A DNA stretch of 64,000 nt, taken from assembly GCF_051020955.1 (NCBI RefSeq), contig NC_135014.1:23288721-23352720 (forward strand), given 5' to 3'. The DNA comes from Megalopta genalis (Eukaryota > Arthropoda > Insecta > Hymenoptera > Halictidae). The notes under the pieces were generated by a model. The model did not search any database, was not told where the DNA came from, and saw only the letters and a program-made list of their open reading frames with translations. The position numbers were made by a program, and so were the translations under genes. Each line of letters opens with the position of its first letter. Positions within the stretch are counted from its first letter, which is position 1. Positions 11,311 through 21,360 of the stretch are shown here, piece after piece.

Positions 11311-12462
11311 AACTTTTCAAGAATGACGTGAATGAAACACAAATCTCTTCGCACCGAAAAATTAAAAATATTGCCTACATGAGACAAAATCTTATTAAAT
11401 TCTAGGGGGTGATTTTCTCCACCATCCGGCAATCGGTGCATTTTCGGGCAAAATTTCTAGATCCAATTAACCTCTAAGAAAGATGAAAACTTTGTCACAG
11501 CATCTTCAACAATTTTATTATGCTATTCAAACATTTTCAATATTATGAATTGATAAAATCAACGAATCATTAACTGAATATAATATTATTATCGAAGAAA
11601 ATGATTTGAATACTGAATTTATTTCACATCTAACTCGATTACGAAGGATTTTTACGAAGGTATTTTTGCAACATTTTGGCCAAAAAAAAACGTGACAAAC
11701 AGTTAAAATATAGAAAGAAACGGAATAAATAAAATACTAAACACTCGATCTGTGAACGAAAGACAAAAGTGGTAATCGAGTTTCGCGGCCGCCTTTCGCC
11801 AAGGGAAAAAATTTCGCGAGAGGGTGGTTCCGCGTGCCGGCGACTTTTCCACGTCCCCTTTAATAACGTTCCTATTTTCCTCGGTTCTCCGGGAAAATAG
11901 TCAGCATTCCGGTCCGGCGTGTCGGCCTAATGTATGTCCTGCATCGCGAGGGTGCGTTTGATTCATCTCGCCGGAGGGGGTCGCTCGTCGAGGTCGCATT
12001 CGTCACGCGTATCAAGAGCATTTCCCTTTTTTTTTTTCGTTGCCTTCTTCCAGTGAAAATCCACCCCCGAACGACTTTACACGGGCGTCATAAGCCGGTG
12101 CACTTAATTTAAAGATCATCGAGCGAAATCGGCGAGAAAGTCGAGGGCGCACCCTCTCCTCAATTTTTCGTCGTTCCAACCCCGCGAGCTGCTCGATTTC
12201 TGCGGGGACCGAGGCTTTACAGTCTGTGCATTCCGCTTTACAGTTCATTTCACATTTTCTCGGCAGCCCTTGTTCCACCACTTTTCAGAGAGTTCTTTTA
12301 ATTTTTATTCTTCCACCGACCGCGATCTTTGCTTTCGTTCCACCGGATCGCGCAGTTAACGCTTTCCACTTAATTGCTTATTTATTGATTACGGCGATTC
12401 CTGCGAGGCTACAGCATCATCCAACGCAAGGGAGGCTTCGAATTTATCCTCTGTGGTAAAAA
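11311..12462. other. Gene-free; GC-rich patch 11760-12440
   Basis: Overlapping frames occur on both strands of the GC-rich half. None is recognised. Confidence 0.45.
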
Positions 12463-12620
12463 ATTGCTAGACCGCGCATTTGATGCGTTTACGACAAACA
12501 TGAGTGAATCAAAATACGGAAGAGTGGAAACATTTTGGAATTTAAAAATACTGTTGCGTTATTTTCGATAATAAAATAATTGAAGAGTGAAAGAAGTGTC
12601 TATGCAGCAATCGTTGTTAC
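12463..12620 (+). mobile_element. Family A copy, left end only
   Basis: TGCTAGACCGCGCATTTGATG matches the left terminus and is followed by related interior (GTGAATCAAAATACGGAAGA). The right end is not identifiable. Confidence 0.4.
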
Positions 12621-12683
12621 AGAAAATTAGTTGTTACAGAGATATTTTTGGAAATTGTTTTTCTTGTTGTTCCGTAAGTTGAT

Positions 12684-13040
12684 CTTTGAACGCCTGTAAC
12701 TTCACATAAAAAAAATGTTACGGTCCTCTACCTGTACTCCTTGTAAAGGGCGAAGTGTCTACTTTCAAACTGTTCAACTTAGCTCGCTTGAAAAAATTCT
12801 TCCTTGTTATAATAATAAATTGTTGCAATACGAATTGAGAACCTCAAGTCGAATTTCCTCTGTCGAAATCATGCAGATTCAAATAATTATACAGAGTTCA
12901 AACATTTTTTCTCCAAATTTGTCAAAACGTGATCTCATAGAGGGAAATTTCCTCTGTACAATGAGATCTCAAAAATTCATCTGCGATTTTTGTATGCAGT
13001 TTTACTATACTTTGAATTGAAAGCGTATCATCGTAAATCC
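12684..13040 (+). repeat. Dispersed repeat family D, copy 1
   Basis: It starts TTTGAACGCCTGTAACTTC and ends near TTTTACTATACTTTGAATT. Internal landmarks are TAAAGGGCGAAGTGTCTACT, GAGGGAAATTTCCTCTGTAC and CTCAAAAATTCATCTGCGAT. Similar copies lie at 31826, 48571 and 48766. A 101-codon frame inside is not conserved as a frame in the other copies. Confidence 0.65.
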
Positions 13041-13085
13041 TTTGCACTAGTGACAACTCTGAGGCGCACTAAAAATGCAAGGGTC
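13035..13085 (+). repeat. Family H terminal fragment
   Basis: TTTGCACTAGTGACAACTCT followed by GAGGCGCACTAAAAATG matches the inverse of the right end of the element at 4928-5172. Confidence 0.4.
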
Positions 13086-13351
13086 ATTTTAAAAGGCCGT
13101 AATTTTGCGAAAAAAAAAATCGCAGCCGCGTCTCTGTTTTTTTAAATTAAAGCAGATGGGTCAAAGTTCATTCCACTGTAAATGGCATCTCCGAAAAAAA
13201 TTTTACAAAGTCCGTGCATTTCGTCAAATTTGACAATTTTCAATATGACAAACATGGCTTCGCATTTAAAGGGTTACAGTGGTCAGTGTGCAACAAATTT
13301 GAAATCGAGAAACATTATTTTAAAGTAGAGATTTCAAGCTTCAATCTGAAA

Positions 13352-13585
13352 GAAAGATCATCATTCTATGATCATTTCTCGCGGAGCTATCGTCGGTCAA
13401 AGTTGGCCAACTTTTATCGAAGATTGTTCTGTGCAATAATTTTTTTTTAGCAGTATAATTTGTTTCCAGTGCTATAAATAATTATATTTGAAAGGAAGAT
13501 CATCGTCCTACGATGATTTCTCGCGGAGTTATCGTCGGTCAAAGTTGGCAAATCTGTATTCAAAATTGTTCAATGCTGTAGTTTT
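13352..13585. repeat. 142-bp tandem duplication
   Basis: AAGATCATC followed by TATGATCATTTCTCGCGGAG at 13354 recurs at 13496, in each case followed by TATCGTCGGTCAAAGTTGGC. Each copy has a small internal inverted repeat around ATGATC/GATCAT. Confidence 0.75.
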
Positions 13586-13589
13586 TTTG

Positions 13590-14250
13590 AGCAACGTATA
13601 TTTTAGCTGCCACGTACAAAATCGGCAAATTTGTAATTTCGCACAGTATCGTATCACAGTCCCATCGGATGCAAATGTCCCCGAAAATTTGCATGCTAGA
13701 GGAGATTCCGAAAATTTTCGCGACCCAGCGATCTGGAGGCGGTCCCGCCGACAGAAGGTCCGAGGGCGATGAGTCCTCGGGGACTGATCCCGCAAACAAA
13801 TGCCGACGATTGAATCTTGGCATGTTGCAAGACGGATCGTTCTCTTTGAATCACAGATTGCCCGCCGCCTTTCCTTCCGCCCCCCGTCCCTCTCTGATCC
13901 TTTCCTCGGGCCTTCTGGCCTCTCTTCCTCCTCCCGTTCTCCTCCGGCACTCTTGCTCCACCTCCGTTCGGAGGCGCCTCCGCAGGAGACAAGGAGAAGA
14001 GAGGCGAAGAGACGAGAAACCTTTCGGGCCAGCCGCGGCAATTTGCCACATGCCTCCGCTCGCGAGGAGAAACGACTGCGGCGTCAACGACAGTCGAATC
14101 GCCGCGCCGCGCCGCTGGAAACGCCGATCTATCGGACGCGATCTCGATCCGATCCTGACGACCCAGCATCCGTCAAGAATCCTCGGATCCGGAACGGATT
14201 TTCGCGATTTTTTCCGAGTTTTCTACCGCGCCTTTCGACCCCATTTGATT
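13590..14250. other. GC-rich patch, no gene recognised
   Basis: Long overlapping frames on both strands (up to 245 codons) have Arg/Pro/Ser-rich translations without domains. They are typical of CpG-rich non-coding DNA. Confidence 0.45.
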
Positions 14251-14650
14251 CGCCTGCATCTGGCTTGGTTGCATCTTTTTCCAACTGCGTCCGTTTCTTG
14301 CGAATGCATTTTTTCCATATGCATCTGTTTCGACTGCAATGTTTCTAATTGCTGCGTTTTTAGCTGCATTTGTTTAAGCTGCGCTCGTTTTGTCTATCTG
14401 TTTTAACTTCATTCGTTTTAACTACATCTGTTTTAAATGCATTGTTCTGAACTGCATCTGTTTCAACTGCATTTAGTGTAAAGGCATCTTTTTTAGCTGC
14501 ATTTGCTTTAGTCACATCTGTTTTATTGCATCGTTTTCAGTTGCATTTGTTTAGATTGCATTTGTTTTAAATACATCAGTTTCTATTTCATCCGTTTTAA
14601 TTGCATTTGTTCTATTGCATCTTTTTCAACTGCATTTTGAACTGCATTGT
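14251..14650. repeat. 15-bp minisatellite, about 26 copies
   Basis: The unit is close to TGCATCTGTTTTAAC. GCAT/ACAT/TCAT anchors fall almost exactly every 15 bp from 14256 to 14644. Decay is by substitution with very few indels. Confidence 0.88.
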
Positions 14651-14667
14651 AAATATGTCGATGTTCA

Positions 14668-14842
14668 TGCTTCGACTGTCGATTTAATGCATTTATGGCA
14701 GAATATGTGAAACACGGACCTGTAAAAATCTATCATCAATTTTCTACATTCATTTGACTGCAATCTTCGTCGCGATTTAAGCAACGTCGATTTCAGACAA
14801 TTTTATACAACTTTTAGTCTTCACATAGACCCACAGTCACAA
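14668..14842 (+). mobile_element. MITE-like copy, family A
   Basis: The left end TTCGACTGTCGATTTAATGC is followed by ATTTATGGCAGAATATGTGA; the right end has CACATAGACCCACAGTCA. It directly abuts the 15-bp array. Confidence 0.5.
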
Positions 14843-15639
14843 CGTTATGTGATCGGTATTTTTATATTTTAGCATTATATTCGATGATGTATTCACCTAA
14901 AGTCTACGAAAATCGAAGAGCAAGGTCGGCGACAGCGTTCGTCGCTCTAATCTCGATCCAGGTGACGTCACCGGATGCAAAGTGGTCGGCCGATAAAGGG
15001 AAGGAACGCATGATCGAAGCCAAGCAGGGCTAATCAGCTCATATATATTTATTCCGGGAAGCGAGGGCGGTTCTCGTCGTCCGGCGTCCGTCGTTCGCGT
15101 TCCCTTTGGCCCTTTCCGACGAATGCAAAGAGCAGAACGGGACGGAGACAGAAACGAAGGGACACGATGGCTTACGCACGTACGGAGAACCCGGAATACA
15201 CCCTGGGACGGGCTCGTGGCTCTGATCCGTGCCAGATCCCATAAAATCACCCCAAGCACGATCGAGTGCCCTTCCTCTCGAGGCGGCGCGGCTATCGCTC
15301 GGGAAACAGAACACAGAGACCCTAGAAAATTATTGCTCTCCTTATATATTCGTCCGTCGAACTGGGGCCGCGGAGAACGCGCCCTTTTGCTCTTCGGGGG
15401 CTGGGGCGCAACCAGAAGAAAAGGCAAATGGACGTTTCGTTGATAGCGAATCGCTTTACATTTTCATGGAACGGGATTTTCTTGCTGATTTATTTCGCTA
15501 AAATTTCAAGAATGCAAAATTTATGTACAGTTGCGTCGAACTGTTTACGCTTCGTCTTTTGGGTTTTTGTTCTTGCGAAGGAATTTTAATGGAATTTACA
15601 TGGCGAAAAAATTGTACGACAGTTGCGCGAATTTGTCGT
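14843..15639. other. GC-rich patch, no gene recognised
   Basis: Overlapping frames on both strands (longest 176 codons, minus) have no recognisable domain. Nothing else seen. Confidence 0.45.
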
Positions 15640-16080
15640 TGTTTAATTTCTAGGATTTTTAGTTTTGTAAACGATCTTTGGTGAAATTAACGAGGAGTAA
15701 AATTGCTCGGACGATTATGTGATCTTTTTGAGAGATCGTTTCGAGGATCTTCATTTTTGGAAAGGATATTCAATAAAATTCACGAGAAGGAACATTTATC
15801 GAACAATTGTTTGAGATTCTCGTTGATTAATATTTAGGATTTTTATTTTTGTGTAAACGATTTTTAATCAAATTGAGAAGAAGAAAAATTCTTGTTTTTC
15901 TTTTGTGTGATCCTCCAGGATATTTATCTTCGCCTAGGATCTTCGATAAAATTCACAAGAAGAAATATTGCTCGGACAATTACTGTGATCTTTTCGATAG
16001 TTCGTTTTAGCTATCTTTATTTTTGTAAGGGATCTTAAATAAAATTCGCGAACAGAAAAATTCGCCGTATAATCTTGTGA
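15640..16080. repeat. About 88-bp tandem array downstream of MPC1-like gene
   Basis: GGATTTTTATTTTTGTAAACG-like landmarks at about 15653, 15738, 15838, 15921 and 16010 alternate with ATAAAATTCACGAGAAGAA and TGCTCGGACAATTATGTGAT. About five diverged copies. The same units reappear in intron 1 at 17870-18035. Confidence 0.75.
16016..16021 (-). other. Candidate poly(A) signal for the MPC1-like gene
   Basis: An AATAAA hexamer on the minus strand, about 240 nt past the stop codon. It lies inside a unit of the tandem array at 15640-16080. I found no canonical hexamer closer to the stop. The call is by position only. Confidence 0.25.
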
Positions 16081-16260
16081 CCTAGCTATAGTTCTCTTTT
16101 AACGCCTGTATCATCGCAACCACTAACAATCGTTTAGGGTTACATATGCATGTATATATACATATATGTGTAATACAGAATGTAATATAATATCTAAAAG
16201 TTGACAATGCAAAAATCGTATCAAACGTGAACGCTTATTCAAACGTTGGATCCATTGTCA

Positions 16261-16421
16261 CTATTCAGATGCTTCTGGTGACAGGTAATGGTAGTTGAGA
16301 AACCTGCAGCCTTGCGTAATTTGTGCACCGCTGTTCACAGCATGGCACGCCAGTAGCAGCAAATTTCTAGGCTGTACTTTCCATGCGAACCTCATGAACA
16401 CCATCGAGTACAGAGCCAGTG
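16261..16421 (-). CDS. MPC1: MPC1-like coding exon 3 (stop exon)
   Basis: This exon carries the second conserved half: LYSMVFMRFAWKVQPRN, LLACHAVN, then QGCRFLNYHY and a short tail ending EASE before TAG. The acceptor is TTGATTGTCAG. The first two bases CA complete the split Ala codon begun by the G ending exon 2, so the join reads KMTVALALYS. The C-terminal tail is short and acidic. The exon has no ATG at its start and no flanking open frame, so it can only be found by homology. Confidence 0.93.
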
Positions 16422-18735
16422 CTGACAATCAATCCAGAATCAACGCAGTTACGACTTATTCGAATAAGTAGAAAGTGCTTGCCTAATAAAATAGAACAAA
16501 GATTCTACATATATGTTTAATTAGACATGAAAAGTAATTCGATTTCATCGATATCTAGTTTTGTTTAGAAATGAATTAAATTCATACATTAAAATTCATT
16601 ATAATATTTATGTGTTATAATACAATTTTTAATGTCCAAAATTTCAGGGATAATCTTTAAATTTGCTTGTATAATTACAATATTTGATATTACAATTTCT
16701 CAGAAAATTAGACGTGTTTCAAAGAAAACTTAATAATTGAAAACTTTGTTATGAAAATGTATAATAACTGATAAAATTTATTATGAAAGAAAATCATTGA
16801 TAATATCAAATATAATTATTTATTTTCATTACACTTGGAACGGTGAACTAATAGAACAATTAATTTCCAGCTTGAATTTTATCAGTGTCTACTTCTTTCA
16901 GAAATGAATTTAATTCATATATTAAAATTAATTATAATATTTATATATCTAGTATAATTTTTAAGATCCAAAATTTAAGGAGTAACGTTTCAATTTCTCT
17001 GTATCATTATACGTTATTTGATATTACAACTTGTCTTACAATTCAATTTATTTCAAGGAAAATGTAACGATTAAGATAATTGATATAATTTATTCCGAAA
17101 GAAAATAATTCATAATATCAAATATAATTATTTATTCTAACTACACTTGGAACAAATGAATTGTAGCTTGGAAAAGTCACTTATAAAAACGTTTCCATGC
17201 GGATCGGCGAACGACTGCGGCGACTGAAACGTTTAGCCCATTCCCGTAATAATTTGGATTATGCTCGGAGGTCGGGCTTTATCGCCGGAGCATTAAAATG
17301 GCGTCGGGGCGAGTCGGACAATTTTTACCGCGATATTTGGTCCTCCCGGGGACCAGTTTCCATCGTCCCGCTCGTTAAGACCGTAAGCGGTTATTCGCCG
17401 GCGCAATTATTTCACGTGCCCTTTCCCTACCTTCGTTCCCGTGGTTCCCCACTATACCCTTTCCTCCCTTCGCCATGGGCCCCGTTTGTCCCCGTATCCC
17501 TTTCCTCTCCGACCGATTATTATATGAACGGCTTTGCAGAATTCCCCGAAAGGTCCGTGGACACGGTGCTTCGGGAGAACTCACCCACCGTCATCTTGCC
17601 GCTAATGATTCTCGGATGCTTTTGCGTGTCGGATATGGCCGCCACGGGTATCATCCAGTTGAACGCCGGGCCCCAGAAGTGCGTGCTTGAAAAGCAGTTT
17701 TCCATAAATCGTGCGCGAAATCATCGCGGACAGAGCGTCCGCCGCCGAAATTCGCGTGCGGGGAAAATTAGCGAACTTAGATCTCTCCGAAGAATTTTTG
17801 CTCGTTGCTCTACCGAAATCCGGACAAAGGAGACGCGTTTCGTATCGGGAATGTACTTGCGTTCTCGGTGAAGTTGACGAGAAGAAAAATTCTTTGAACA
17901 ATTGCGCGATTTTACGGCTCGTTTTTCGGATTTTTATCTTTGCCAAGGATCTTTAATAGACAATTATTCGGATAATTATTTGATCCTTTTGATAGTTCGT
18001 TTCAAGGATTTTTATTCTTTTTAAAGGATGTTAGATTGTAATATCAGATCGCAAAATCTGACCAAAGGAAACGCGTTTTATATCAGCTAGAAAAATACTT
18101 GCATTTCGTGCATTTGAATACGCCATAAATGCACTTCAGATATTGCAGTTTCGACGTACAGCAGTATTTGCTCATTAGTGAAGGGTCGACTGTATTTATT
18201 TATTCGATCGTATTTGTTGAGCATTAAATGCGACCGATGTATGTATGTATATAATATTTTATAATAATTTAATATAAAAATATAATATAAAAATTTCTCT
18301 CATATAGAAACATTGCTTTAATATATCAGAAATTTTGAAAGAAATTTTTCATATCGGAAATTTTGGAAGAAATTTTTAATATCAGAAATTTCAAAAGAAA
18401 TAATTAGAAACCAATCAGTTCGGCTGACTTGGTAGATCTAATGTTAATAATGAATCGCTATCACTGCCGATCGAACGAGCAATTTCATTCGACTTGTTTC
18501 GATATTACCGATCTCAATGGTTCTACGGGAAATTATTGTGTAACATCTAATTTGAGCAACATCTCGCGCTGATGTTTCGTAGCTGAACGAGTCGAGAAGT
18601 ATTTTCGTCGATTATTATGGAACCAGCGTTTCCATCAATGTCTTTTCGATCGAGCGAAAGTCGAGTTGATAGTTACCTCGTGAAATAATTCAACGTTTCT
18701 TTGGTGAACAGCGTCTTCGAGGGTTTCTTCGACAT
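16261..18735 (-). CDS. MPC1: Mitochondrial pyruvate carrier subunit 1 (MPC1-like), 3 coding exons
   Basis: MPC1 pairs with MPC2 in the inner mitochondrial membrane to import pyruvate into the matrix. The coding exons are 18735-18677, 17685-17585 and 16421-16261, read on the minus strand. The joined protein has 106 residues; human MPC1 has 109. Family motifs in order: STHFWGP at residues 20-26, NW at 29-30, IISGKMT at 46-52, FMRFAWKVQPRN at 62-73 and LACH at 77-80, then QGCRF near 90-94. Residues matching human Leu79 and Arg97, where disease changes are known, are kept as Leu75 and Arg93. Asn29, Phe62 and His80 match human Asn33, Phe66 and His84. Human Gly35 and Trp78 are replaced by Met31 and Leu74. 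Both introns are GT-AG (phases 2 and 1), and an in-frame TAA lies 12 nt before the ATG. The frame is intact. It could be the canonical MPC1 or a diverged paralogue; comparison with related species would decide. Confidence 0.93.
16422..17584 (-). other. MPC1-like intron 2 (1163 bp)
   Basis: A GT-AG intron. About half of it is a 333-bp segment present twice in tandem (16567-17172). The part next to exon 2 (17190-17580) is GC-rich and carries long open frames on both strands. I read these as shadows of GC-rich DNA, because one frame runs straight through exon 2 on the wrong strand. Confidence 0.8.
16567..17172. repeat. 333-bp direct duplication in MPC1-like intron 2
   Basis: AGAAATGAATTAAATTCATA at 16567 recurs at 16900, and collinearity continues through ATTATAATATTTAT, TTTGATATTACAA and ATATCAAATATAATTATTTA to CTACACTTGGAAC. 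The second copy is shorter because of internal deletions. Confidence 0.8.
17585..17685 (-). CDS. MPC1: MPC1-like coding exon 2
   Basis: This exon encodes the most diagnostic MPC1 stretch: THFWGP, then FNWMIPVAAISD, then IISGKMTV. The acceptor tract reads CTGCTTTTCAAG and the donor is G/GTGAGT. The exon is 101 nt, entering in phase 2 and leaving in phase 1. A reading frame also runs upstream through the acceptor to an ATG at 17705 (MENCFS before STHFWGP). A shorter isoform starting there is possible but would lose the usual N-terminal helix. Confidence 0.94.
17870..18035. repeat. Intron 1 units of the 88-bp array family
   Basis: GACGAGAAGAAAAATTCTTT, ACAATTGCGCGATTTTACG, GATTTTTATCTTTGCCAAGG and TTGATAGTTCGTTTCAAGGA match units of the array at 15640-16080. 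Confidence 0.7.
18318..18405. repeat. About 30-bp tandem repeat, 3 copies
   Basis: The unit is close to TATCAGAAATTTTGAAAGAA plus ATTTTTCA/AATA. It lies inside MPC1-like intron 1. Confidence 0.65.
18677..18735 (-). CDS. MPC1: MPC1-like coding exon 1 (start exon)
   Basis: This exon encodes residues 1-19 plus two bases of codon 20, beginning MSKKPSKT and ending ETLNYFT. It fills the place of the amphipathic N-terminus that ends RDYLM in human MPC1. The ATG sits in a good context (CCACAATGT) and an in-frame TAA lies at 18747-18745, so this is the only start available in the exon. The donor is AG/GTAACT with the GT at 18676-18675. The two bases AG join the first base C of exon 2 to make the conserved Ser of STHFWGP, which is strong evidence that the two exons belong together. 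Confidence 0.88.
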
Positions 18736-18968
18736 TGTGGAGAGTTATAGATGAAAATCCGACACTTTTTCGAGCAGTTCAGCTCGTCTCGTCTGTGGAT
18801 GATGTTAACCTATCGCCTTCGCGCTGTCACTTCGACGGGCTACTTTATGAATCGGGTATCTTGCGACACGCTTCACAATGTATAATACAGAAACTAAGAT
18901 TGTGGCAAGCTGGCAGAAATTACTTTCGTGTTGCAGTAGTCCATAGTTATTATTGCGTATGTGGTTAA
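18736..18968 (-). promoter_or_regulatory. 5' UTR and proximal promoter of the MPC1-like gene
   Basis: Non-repetitive sequence of moderate GC directly upstream of the MPC1-like start codon, bounded on the far side by a MITE-like copy at 18968. I see no clear TATA box. Placement rests only on position next to the start exon; no transcription start can be fixed from sequence. Confidence 0.4.
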
Positions 18969-19362
18969 TGAATAGACTGTGGATTTTTATGCAAAATAAA
19001 TATTGTCTGTATCTGTTGCAGTATACAACAGTGATTTAGCAGTTCTATTCCATCTTTAATCAATTTATTTTTATTAAATGAAATAGAAATGTTCCAAGAT
19101 GATCGACAGAAGCAGAAATTAAATAAAAATACAGTAGTTTTTTTAAAAATAACTCTGATAAGTTGAAGATAATGCAACAGTATTATTGAATTCTTCTTAT
19201 GGCTTCAAAATTTGATATTTCTGTTGCTCATTTCCGCTAGAAATGCTTAAAATCAAATTATTATTCAATCTAATTATTAAATACTGTTAATCTCTGTATT
19301 GTTACAAATTGCAGATACTCATCTTCGTGATAACTGCATAAAATCTGAGGTCTGATAATTTT
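18968..19362 (-). mobile_element. MITE-like copy, family A, reversed
   Basis: AATAGACTGTGGATTTTTATG followed by CAAAATAAATATTGTCTG is the family right end read on the other strand. The other terminus appears as ACTGCATAAAATCTGAGGTCT near 19333. At about 395 bp it is longer than other copies, so it may contain an insertion. Confidence 0.55.
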
Positions 19363-19584
19363 TGATGAGTATACCCGTCATAACACGAAATGTTGCTATT
19401 TTTTCATGACGCTTGTATTCGTCAAAAACAACTAACTTGTTGGAATAAATATTCTTCATAGTAATATTAAATATATGAATTGATTTATATGTATAAACAA
19501 CATAAATATAAATACGGAGATAAATTTGATTTAAATAAGTACAAGGATTATTATGGAGTAATTTATATATTTTATTATTAAGTC

Positions 19585-19587
<3 letters not shown>

Positions 19588-19640
<53 letters not shown>

Positions 19641-19670
19641 TATATATATATTATATATATATATATATAT
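19588..19670. repeat. (TA)n microsatellite
   Basis: Nearly pure TA dinucleotides broken by a GT and two TTA interruptions. It runs directly into the left arm of a long hairpin. Confidence 0.95.
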
Positions 19671-19841
19671 GAATATAAAATTCAATGAAGAACATCAACT
19701 ACATTGTTTATATATTTACATATGAAATATGAAGACAATCAAATGTAATTTCGCTGTACACATATATTCGATTGTCTTCATATTTCATATATAAATATAT
19801 AAATAATGTAGTTGCTGTTCTTTATTGAATTTTATATTCAT
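19669..19841. repeat. Long inverted repeat / hairpin, arms about 78 nt
   Basis: The left arm 19669-19746 (ATGAATATAAAATTCAATGA, ..., TGAAGACAATCAAATGT) is almost the exact reverse complement of 19760-19841. Only a few mismatches and one 5-6 nt bulge interrupt the pairing, with a loop of about 12 nt. There is no coding frame. It could be a foldback element or the source of a hairpin RNA. Confidence 0.9.
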
Positions 19842-20864
19842 ATTTTATAAGAGTGTTGTATTTAAAAAAAAATATACTCACAGCAACTTACCCACTTTAC
19901 AAACAAATTATGACAACTAATTGGCCGGTGAAAGGTCATTCACTGAATGCTCTGTCAAAATGGCAAGAAATGCACTTACAAAATAAATGGTCCGATCAAC
20001 GCGTAAAGAAACCAATTAAATCGAGAACAATCTTCTTTAGATCGCGAAACAATCAATCCTAACACGCCTTCTACAGCCTTCAAGAAGCTCTCGATCCATC
20101 AATGGTCGCCCGTCGACCAATCGATTTGCATAACCGTTTACACGCATAATTTACCACCCCCGACGGCCACCGGGTTTTTTTATAAACCTCTCGAGCAGAG
20201 TGAGGGCGGGGGTTGGAGACCCGATGCCTCCACCCCCTCGTAATAAATGCACAGGTTATTATTTCGCGCGTATAATATTGATGGCGCTATGAATGTTGCA
20301 TGGAGGGGTGCGAGAAGCGCGTCGGGGGTGGAAACCAGCCCGCTTACGGGGTTGTTCCGTCGCGCATGCTCTCAGAATGGGATGGTATTATTGATCTGGG
20401 AGAGCGGCCGAACCATGGAGCTCTCTCTCTCTTTCTTTCTCTCTTTCTCTCTTTCTATCTCTCTTTCTCCCTCTCTCTCTCCCTCTCGCGCTCTCTCTCG
20501 AGCCTCAGCAGCGTGTCGCGACCACTCCGGCACCCTTGTCCACGAGAATATCGAGAGAAATTCTCGCGGCTAAACCACCATAACGAAAATCATCTCTGTC
20601 TTTTCAAAGACGCATACTTTCAATCCTAATTTCGTACAGCAACGCTTTCGTTATACGAGGACGCCATTTTACTTGATGCTGGAGCATTTCTTCCGAAAAG
20701 AATGTGCTTCCTTTGAGAGATTAATGATTATCAATTTTGAATCGTTTGTAAAATTAGAAATTATTAGGTTCTTTTTTTCTATTAGTATTAGGTTCGTTTA
20801 AGATTGTTGTTTAAGAGAAGATTTTTTAACCTTTTCTGAGTACGTAATTGTCAAAAATTGGATA
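19842..20864. other. Gene-free DNA with CT-rich tract
   Basis: A 69-codon frame at 19853-20062 has no recognised motif. 20419-20500 is an imperfect (CT)n tract inside a GC-rich patch. Confidence 0.45.
20419..20500. repeat. Imperfect (CT)n microsatellite
   Basis: CTCTCTTTCTTTCTCT-type tract of about 80 bp. The Ser/Leu-rich frames over it are artefacts. Confidence 0.9.
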
Positions 20865-21085
20865 TACAGTCGCGGGCAAAAATAAGTGGACTTATTTATT
20901 ATATTTAAGTAACTTTCATTTATTCTGTATCCTTATAATATGCGGATTATTTAGCGAAACGTTCAAACTAATACCTACATTTTTATTTACGCAGCTTTTT
21001 GGTTTGCATGTGAACCATTGTATTGAAATAATAGAGGATTCCACAAAACGGAGTAAAAATGATAAAAATATATAATAATAAAAAC
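20865..21085 (+). mobile_element. Tc1-like transposon end, degraded
   Basis: ACAGTCGCGGGCAAAAATAA preceded by T and followed by GTGGACTTATTTATT resembles a Tc1/mariner-type terminal repeat (family knowledge). No matching right end or transposase frame can be found, so this is a remnant. A related short motif, TATAGTCGCGCTCAACTCAT, is at 57923. Confidence 0.45.
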
Positions 21086-21300
21086 AATTCGCGTTATTGT
21101 TCGAATAATCTTACAATCTCTATTCGAATAATTTATTCGAATAAAAACTGAGGAATTATTCTGAAAAGAAATGAAGAATTATTCGAATAAAAAATGAAGA
21201 ATTATTCGAATAAAAAATGAAGAAATTATTCGAACAATAGATGAAAAATCATTCGAATAAATATATAAAATAATTCGTTAAGAATAATGCATAATTGTAA
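21085..21300. repeat. Array of palindromic ATTCGAATAA units, about 23-bp period
   Basis: TTATTCGAATAAAAAATGAAG recurs at about 21163-21230, with looser copies on either side. The core TTATTCGAATAA is self-complementary. Confidence 0.8.
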
Positions 21301-21357
21301 TTCGAATAAGACATTCGACTGAAAAGATTTCATTCGAATAATTATTTTACGTAACTA

Positions 21358-21360
<3 letters not shown>

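Larger units (their letters stand above)
17686..18676 (-). other. MPC1-like intron 1 (991 bp)
   Basis: A GT-AG intron. Its exon-2 side (about 17690-17900) is GC-rich. The stretch 17870-18035 contains two to three units of the same roughly 88-bp repeat that forms the array downstream of the gene at 15640-16080. A small array of about 30 bp (AGAAATTTT core) lies at 18318-18405. Confidence 0.8.

Noticed and set aside
13669..14406. 245-codon plus-strand frame, with 157-182-codon frames overlapping it
   Set aside because: All six frames are unusually open in this CpG-rich patch. Translations are Arg/Ser/Pro-rich without domains, and one frame runs into the 15-bp array.
17197..17871. 224-codon plus-strand frame, one of the longest in the window
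   Set aside because: It lies across MPC1-like intron 2, exon 2 and intron 1 on the opposite strand. The openness follows from GC-rich DNA and the minus-strand coding exon, and no motif is recognised.
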